A DNA stretch of 13,604 nucleotides from Jimgerdemannia flammicorona (taxonomy: Eukaryota; Mucoromycota; Endogonomycetes; Endogonales; Endogonaceae), in assembly GCA_003990745.1 (NCBI GenBank), contig RBNI01004697.1, forward strand, positions 1 to 13,604, given 5' to 3'. Shown in pieces: positions 8,886 through 13,604 of this stretch. The stretch's first letter is position 1, and each line of letters opens with the position of its first letter. A model generated the notes under the pieces. The model was not told the DNA's origin and did no database searches. It saw only the letters and a program-made list of their open reading frames with translations. The position numbers and the translations under genes were made by a program.

Positions 8886-9479
8886 GACAATAAGAGGAGT
8901 GACCAAAGAGACCTGAAATCATCAAACCAAAGGAATGACACCTGGTACAAAAAGACTGAGGCCCATCCTGTTGAAGATTTTGAGGAGGTAAGTAACAGTG
9001 AAGACTATAGTAACCTAGACTTGTATCCTACCAAGGTCACCACTCGAAAAACAGTCTACCCAGTAGAAAAAAGGAAGAGACCTATAGGAAGGCCATCCAG
9101 AAACATCAGCAGAAGAATTATTCAAGAAGAGGACAAAGAACATGAAGAGGAGCAGGTAGAAATACCTCCCCGAAGCCTCTCACCTTTTGTCTCTGAGACA
9201 AATGAGTTGCTACCAGAAGATGAAGAAATGGAACAAGAAGAATGGGAACCTGCTGCCCCAAAGCCCAAGAAGAAGTACACTCCAAAGACCATGCCTAGAG
9301 ATATCTACAATGAAGCCTGGCAGAAGATCCAAGAAGCCAAGATAGAAGTCCCTCTCCTGCAGTTCCTGCAACTAACACCAGCTGGAGTCTGAAACAAATT
9401 GCTGAGAACAACCAGGTCTAGCACTGGCTGAGTCCCAATTCCACAGCAAGAACCAGCTCCCATTCCTGTCCAAGCAGCT

Positions 9480-9868
9480 GAAAGATATGTCAGCACCTAC
9501 CTACATGGAGATATTGGAGGACAAAAAGCGAAAATCCTTATAGATACAGGAGCAGCTGTCTGAGTCATTGACAAACAGTTCCTAGACAGCCTCCAATGGC
9601 CCATTGATGGACCATCCAACCTCAGCATCATAGTAGCAGATGGAGCACAAACTCAACCCCTTGGAGAAGTATGAAACATCACCATTTCCCTTGGACACAT
9701 TCAGTTCTCCATCCCCAAAGCTGTTGTCACTGAAGCTGTCACCTATGACATGATTCTTGGCACCAACTGGATGAAGGAAATGAATGCAGTCGTTGATATT
9801 GGTCAACAAGTACTCAAGTTTGACTACCAAGGCAAGAAGTACAGAGTTAAGGTGACCAGCTATGAGTA
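9480..9868 (+). other. Retroviral-type aspartic protease domain
   Basis: The active-site triplet Asp-Thr-Gly is intact at 9543-9551 in the context KILIDTGAAV; the following TGA (9561) is three codons after the motif's GAAV. The second family signature, hydrophobic-hydrophobic-G, appears as YDMILGTNWM (about 9747-9776). It would cut the polyprotein as a dimer. Stops at 9561 and 9672 lie inside the domain. Confidence 0.75.
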
Positions 9869-10076
9869 ATCAAAGAAAAAGAAGAAGGTTACTATTCAGG
9901 AAGAATATGCCAGCAGTGAGGAGTCTACTACAGAAGAGGAAGAAGAATCTGAAGATAGAAATGATCCCAGACTCAATCCCCAAATTAACCTGGTGGATGA
10001 CTGACTAGAAGACAATGTGTGGGCCAAGAATACTATCCCTATCACTATTGGAGCTATTGCAGGAGAAGCCAAAGGA

Positions 10077-10805
10077 TGTCCTACTTGCCTCAAGAGACAC
10101 AAGTGTCCTGAGCACTCCTCCAAGATCATGGGAACAAGGAAATCGCCTGGCACAGCCTGCCCAGAGTGCAGAAGGAAGAAGGAGAAATACAGACATGTTT
10201 CAGAAACACCTGCAACTGAAGCCACAGAAGTACAAGCAATTTGGGGTCAAGAATCATCCGAGGAAGAAGAAGCTTCTGACCAAGAAGCTCCTGAACAAGA
10301 AGCACCTGAAGAAGAAGAGGTCCCCGAACTCATTCCCTGGGATGACCCTCGCTGGATACCACCTGAAGACAATGACTCTTGGAATACAGAAGAAGGACCC
10401 AGTACAATCACCATTATTCCCAAGAAAGAAACCCACCAAGAGAAAGCTTTTCAGCTAGGAAGATGTCCACACCAAATGGTCTTCCACTCTCCCCGAGACT
10501 ACTGCTATCAGTGCCATTTACTAGACCAACAGGAGAGACAGAGACCCCAGAGACCAGAACCCCCAACTACACTTGCACAGTCAACCACCTTTCAAGAAGT
10601 TACTACAAGATTACAAAGTCAATTTAGGGGACAAGGCTTTTTCACCTGGACAGAAATATATCCCTTGTTTACTCTTCCACCCACTTATGACCAAGATGGG
10701 TACCGATTCCCAAGACAATAAGAGATCAATAACTGGGAACATCATTTCCGAGCAATGGGATATTACAACCATGGAAGACACCCAGACTGCTGAGATTGCA
10801 GGCAT
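10077..10805 (+). other. Three Cys/His clusters between protease and dUTPase
   Basis: Cluster 1 (10077-10169): CxxC, an HxC..H group, then CPEC. Cluster 2 (10464-10517): CPH...H...CYQCH. Cluster 3 (10770-10805): H..H..C, a TGA, then D-C-R-H. Each has the look of a zinc-binding module. Between them the protein is acidic or Glu/Gln-rich. I do not know these modules from ordinary gypsy polyproteins. They may bind nucleic acid or replace a structural function of the damaged Gag knuckle; that is speculation. Confidence 0.5.
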
Positions 10806-10862
10806 CAGAAGATCTATCTTAGCTATGATGTTGTAGTCCATACCTTGAAGAAAGGAGACAAC

Positions 10863-10904
10863 TGAAGCCAGATCCGAAAAAGCCAGACCTGAAAAAGCCA
10901 GACC
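10863..10904 (+). repeat. Short 15-bp coding repeat with CGA/TGA contrast
   Basis: Successive in-frame units: TGA AGC CAG ATC (shorter), CGA AAA AGC CAG ACC (10875), TGA AAA AGC CAG ACC (10890). The last two differ only at the first base, showing Arg CGA in one copy where the other has TGA. Confidence 0.75.
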
Positions 10905-11189
10905 AAGAAGTCAGGAAGAAGAATCCTCAAGATCTATGATTTGAGAGAAGACATCCTAGCTCTCATCTGCCAAGGATGGGTAGAAGATGCTACCAACTTC
11001 ATGGAAGCCCTAGACCCTACAGGAAGAAGAGGAATTAACTACCTCCAAGACCCTTCTACTGGAGCCAGATGGCCACACCTCAACCTCAGAGCTTAGAGGC
11101 TTTCTGCTAGTGGAGCTTCAGCCTTAGGAAAGCCCAAACTCAGCAAAGATATTGCCCAGCATGCCCTGCTGCACCCCAAGGCCAAACCC

Positions 11190-11560
11190 CCAACCAAAGT
11201 CCACCCAGAAGATATAGGATATGATCTTTATGGTCTGGAGGATGAATCTATCAAACCTGGAAAAATCTTCATGATCAGAACTAGATTAGCCATGCAGCCA
11301 CCTCAAGGATCTTACATCCAACTGACCTCAAGGTCCGGACTTGCCAGACAAGGAATAACTGTAGAAGGAGGAACCATTGACCCAGGATATATAGGCGAAA
11401 TCAAGGTTATCCTACACAACAGTAGTGCAGAATGGCACCGAATCATTAGAGAACAGAAGATTGCCCAAGCAGTCTTCATGAAGGTCAAGACCCCACAGTT
11501 ACAAGAAGTCTCTGAACTAATAGAAGGGACAAGACAAGCCAAAGGATTTGGAAGTTCAGA
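11190..11560 (+). other. dUTPase domain with all five motifs
   Basis: Trimeric dUTPases hydrolyse dUTP and keep uracil out of DNA. Motif 1 is GYDLYG (11217), motif 2 SRSGLA (about 11328), motif 3 GTIDPGYIGEI with the catalytic-type Asp at 11379 and Tyr at 11388, motif 4 the IREQKIAQAVF region (about 11445), and motif 5 KGFGSS (11541). No stop falls inside the domain, in contrast to the flanks. A role during reverse transcription in non-dividing or dUTP-rich cells is the usual explanation for such domains in retroelements. Confidence 0.88.
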
Positions 11561-11910
11561 CAAGAAGGAAGTATACCTCCTTCAAGTCAACTACCTCAAG
11601 AAGAGTGTTCCCCAGCAAGTGTACTGGCAACCAGTCAGACTGCACAAGAATCTTATCTTGGAGCCTGGAGAACAAACTACCTTCGAAATCTTTGCACCAC
11701 CCGACCCCAGAAACCTTTTCTTTGAACCAAAGGAAGATATTCCCCACCTGGACATAGAGGGATACATATTCCCTGACAAGATGAATCCAGTGCACTCCCG
11801 AGGAACCAACCAAAGTTGGGAAACCATCATCTTGCTAAAAGGAACCATTATAGGACACCTGGTACCTTTCCTCAACCAAACTTATAGGGAAGTTTATGAA
11901 CTAAACCTAT
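11561..11910 (+). other. Unrecognised domain after the dUTPase
   Basis: About 115 codons, free of stops, following the dUTPase in the same frame. Features: EVYLLQVNYLKK start, LILEPGEQTTFEIF strand-like segment, GYIFPDK, and WETIILLKGTIIGHLVPF near the end. Alternating hydrophobic strands suggest a compact beta fold. It may be a degenerate second dUTPase-like fold or a linker to RT. I do not recognise it. Confidence 0.5.
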
Positions 11911-11911
11911 T

Positions 11912-11918
11912 GGGAAAT
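11912..11918 (+). promoter_or_regulatory. Candidate -1 ribosomal frameshift heptamer
   Basis: G GGA AAT, correctly phased as X XXY YYZ relative to the Gag-protease-dUTPase frame. Slipping back one base gives GGG AAA and then an open, protein-like frame (TGG CAA AAG GTC CCA...) while the zero frame runs into TGA at 11970. I see no strong downstream pseudoknot by eye, only a weak hairpin near 11949-11967. Confidence 0.5.
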
Positions 11919-12034
11919 GGCAAAAGGTCCCAGAAGAAAGGAAAGGCCCCTCTGCGACCCAGGAGACAGTGAAGCCTTCCACCAACATTGGAGAAGAATT
12001 GACACCTCAACAATGGAGAGTAGTCGGGCAGCTC
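11918..12034 (+). pseudogene. Start of the pol (RT) frame, cut off by the LINE
   Basis: In the -1 frame about 39 codons are open after the heptamer: WQKVPEERKG near the start and ELTPQQWRVV near the end, the kind of segment that precedes an RT domain. It ends at TGA 12035, at or just past the LINE junction. No RT motif of this element is present in the window. Confidence 0.5.
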
Positions 12035-13604
12035 TGATGTGTAATGGTCACCATGGGAGGGCATTTTCCTTGGGGAGAGAAGTTCCTCAGAGGGACCCTC
12101 TGTCCCCTATTCTTTATGCCCTTTCGCTGGAGCCGTTGATGGATAGGATTCGCTGAAAGGTGGCAGGGCTCTCTATATATGGTATTGTGTGGAAGGTGGG
12201 GGCCTTTGCTGATGATATAGTGGTTGGACTTGGGTCTGTGGCAGATGTAGAGGCACTTCAGGAGACTGTGGAATGGTATGAGGCTCACTCAGGGGCGAAG
12301 CTCAACTGGCATAAGTGTGAGATGATGGTGCTAGGGAATGGGCTGGTGGATGGGGACGTCATTGGAACAATTGTCTCTACTGGTGAGGTGGTGCGGTATC
12401 TGGGCATCTTCCTCTCTGTATATGGTTCTGTCTTGCCACAAGTGTGGTGGGAGAGCAGGGTGAACATTTGGGGGGAGGCCCTTCGAGGATGGAGAGGCCA
12501 CCATATCTCTCTAGCAGGGCGGGTGTCAATCCTAAATGTATATTGGTTCCCCAAGCTGTAGTATGTGGCATATCACCTCGACTTCCCAGCATGGATAGTG
12601 AAGAAGCTGATGAAGGTGGCTAGGGATTGGATTTGGGCAGGGAGGAGGTCCCAGGTTAGTTGGGATACTCTTGCAAGACCAGTAGTCAGGGGAGGACTTG
12701 AACTGGTAGACTTTCCTAAGAGGCTGCACTGCTTGCGAGTCTGGTGGTTGAAGAGAGCTGTGGAACTGCAGGGCAGAGGTTGGGTGCCTCTGCTGCAGAA
12801 GGTATGGGAGATGCGAACATCCCCTCAGAGGTCCTCCAGAGATCTGCTCTCTTTGGTGGGGCTGAATGGGATTCAGCAGCTGCGGTTCAAGGGCTTTTGG
12901 TAGGGCATGGCTGATGGAGCATACCGCATTGGCCTACACTGGCAAGGCAATGAGGGGGAGGCAGTGTGGGGGCCTAATATATGGCATTGGGATAGATTGC
13001 TCCTGGGGGGTGCTCTACTTGCTACATTTGATATTGGAGAGGGAGTAGAGTGTCAGCAGGGGCTTGGCCAGGATCTTTGGCCAAGTGGCTGGCAGGTGGC
13101 AGAGATTGGCAAGGAGTGGGACTGGGCCAGTATCTGGTCTTGGAGTGCAGAGATATGGAGGTGGCTTCCCCCCAAGTTCTGGGTAGTATGGTGGAGAATA
13201 TTGCAGAGGAATGTTATGCTGAATTTTCATACAGGGCATTTGGTAGATGGTGGACAATTTGACTGTAAGGAGTGTTATGATGTTGGGCGAGCTGGGGGTC
13301 ATATACAGATGCCAGAACATTGGCTGAGAGAGTGTGAGGTTTTGGGGGGATTTTGGGCTAAAATAGGGGATAGACTAGGTGTGGGGCATAGGTTGGTAGG
13401 GGAGGGGGGTCGCTGGGAGGACTTGAGATCTCGGCTTGTAGGTGGGGTGGGAGATAGTTGGCTCACTGTAGGGTGGGTATTAGCAATATGGGTGGGTCTG
13501 GCAGGTCATTGGCTTTTTGTATTTGAGGAGGGGCAGTAATTGGGGCTGCGGGAGAAGGTGTTAAGATGGGAGGGGCTGTTGGGGGATCTGCTGACTGGAT
13601 GGTG
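12015..13604 (+). mobile_element. 5'-truncated LINE inserted in pol
   Basis: Base composition switches within about 20 bp from A-rich/T-poor to G-rich/C-poor on the plus strand, and RT motif B appears straight after. The LINE lacks its ORF1, endonuclease and the front half of RT, the usual result of incomplete target-primed reverse transcription. Its 3' end is beyond the window. The junction is placed at 12010-12035 because both element frames stay plausible there. Confidence 0.75.
12016..13604 (+). pseudogene. LINE reverse transcriptase, C-terminal part, broken
   Basis: Frame 1 throughout. RT motif B reads VPQRDPLSPILYALSLEPL (12082); the usual Gly after Gln is Arg here. The catalytic FADD is intact (12205-12216), followed by motif D (SGAKLNWHKCEM) and motif E (VRYLGIFLS). 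A thumb region includes GRVSILN and GGLELVDF. The C-terminus carries a zinc-ribbon of the zf-RVT kind: Cys 13264 and 13273, His near 13300 and 13318, Cys 13333. Stops: TGA 12154, TAG 12559, TAG 12901, TAA 13537; the TAGs stand at Trp positions (TGG with G-to-A). After 13537 the frame stays open to the window end with similar composition, so that TAA may also be a decay product. The enzyme would be inactive as read. Confidence 0.8.

Larger units (their letters stand above)
7464..11972 (+). pseudogene. Gag-protease-dUTPase polyprotein, broken by stops
   Basis: One frame runs from the ATG at 7464 (14 bp after the primer site) to TGA at 11970, about 1,502 codons, without a single frameshift. Order: low-complexity acidic N-terminus; Gag core from about residue 174 (ATSLPTFAGYPEEDSREFLD); basic tail and zinc knuckle (about 461-474); acidic linker; aspartic protease (DTG at 694); three Cys/His clusters (872-1114); dUTPase (about 1243-1366); an unrecognised domain to about 1480. 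Internal stops: TAA at 7467, 8841, 9867, 10719; TAG at 8796, 11094; TGA at 7644, 7734, 7740, 8145, 8232, 8679, 9390, 9429, 9561, 9672, 10002, 10791, 10863, 10890. The last stop, 11970, may be the natural zero-frame end. The stop pattern fits CGA to TGA and CAR to TAR decay. The copy is dead unless the host reads through. Confidence 0.75.
6211..12030 (+). mobile_element. 5' part of a dUTPase-bearing Ty3/gypsy-like LTR element
   Basis: Order on the plus strand: LTR (6211-7430), primer binding site (7433), Gag-protease-dUTPase frame (7464-11972), -1 slip site (11912), start of the next pol frame (11918-12034), then interruption by a LINE. RT, RNase H, integrase and the 3' LTR are not in the window and may lie beyond the LINE. 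The plus strand of the coding part is strongly A-rich and T-poor, unlike both neighbours. The Ty3/gypsy label rests on the Gag and protease style and on my recollection that dUTPase-containing members of that group occur in fungi. Without RT and integrase it remains provisional. Confidence 0.72.

Noticed and set aside
8574..8906. Minus-strand frames of 60-110 codons across the gypsy and LINE coding regions
   Set aside because: They are shadows of the A-rich or G-rich plus-strand genes and show hydrophobic low-information products without motifs.
7464..11972. TGA read as tryptophan (reassigned code or mitochondrial origin)
   Set aside because: TGA is the commonest internal stop and the frame is intact, so the idea is tempting. 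But TAA and TAG also occur in frame, ordinary TGG Trp codons are frequent, and the 15-bp repeat at 10875/10890 pairs CGA with TGA. Arginine decay explains the data better.
1..13604. CRISPR array, bacterial operon or riboswitch
   Set aside because: No regularly spaced palindromic repeats with unique spacers, no ribosome binding sites or operon structure; the gene families and introns are eukaryotic.

Overview
The window looks like transposon-dense nuclear DNA of a filamentous fungus. The evidence is short spliceable introns (about 70-80 bp), a Crypton-type tyrosine recombinase, a dUTPase-carrying Ty3/gypsy-like element, a LINE with a zinc-ribbon C-terminus, and heavy C-to-T/G-to-A decay of the kind made by repeat-induced point mutation or methyl-cytosine deamination. 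A basidiomycete is my best guess, but the sequence alone does not fix the species. I see no intact host gene, rRNA or tRNA.

Layout. (1) 1-6210 is an extremely AT-rich block in which I found only three CpG dinucleotides by eye. It holds a decayed LTR relic (about 1369-1838), dispersed direct repeats, a 33-bp minisatellite (2448-2650), a CTCATA-type hexamer array (about 2740-2970) and a CCCA array (3006-3029). It also holds two dead, intron-containing genes that converge on each other: an unrecognised plus-strand gene (3080-4076) and a minus-strand Crypton-like tyrosine recombinase (4502 to about 5749, perhaps starting near 6084). (2) 6211 to about 12030 is the 5' part of an LTR retrotransposon: a 1.2-kb LTR, a tRNA-Pro-like primer binding site, then one reading frame of about 4.5 kb carrying Gag, a zinc knuckle, aspartic protease, three Cys/His clusters, a dUTPase with all five motifs and an unrecognised domain. 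A candidate -1 frameshift heptamer follows, leading to the first roughly 40 codons of the next pol frame. The long frame has about 20 internal stops, mostly TGA, but no frameshift. (3) About 12015-13604 is a 5'-truncated LINE inserted in pol in the same orientation. It keeps the RT FADD motif and a zinc-ribbon tail, carries four in-frame stops, and runs off the window.

Reading. This is a nested transposon graveyard. The older left block is saturated by cytosine decay; the right two elements are younger and less mutated. The same mutation type explains the premature stops, the loss of the recombinase catalytic residues, a lost zinc-knuckle cysteine and probably the altered splice donors. The most interesting points are the protease-Cys cluster-dUTPase architecture with a canonical -1 slip site at its end, the Crypton whose catalytic residues were removed by CpG/CpA transitions, and the unrecognised convergent gene beside it.
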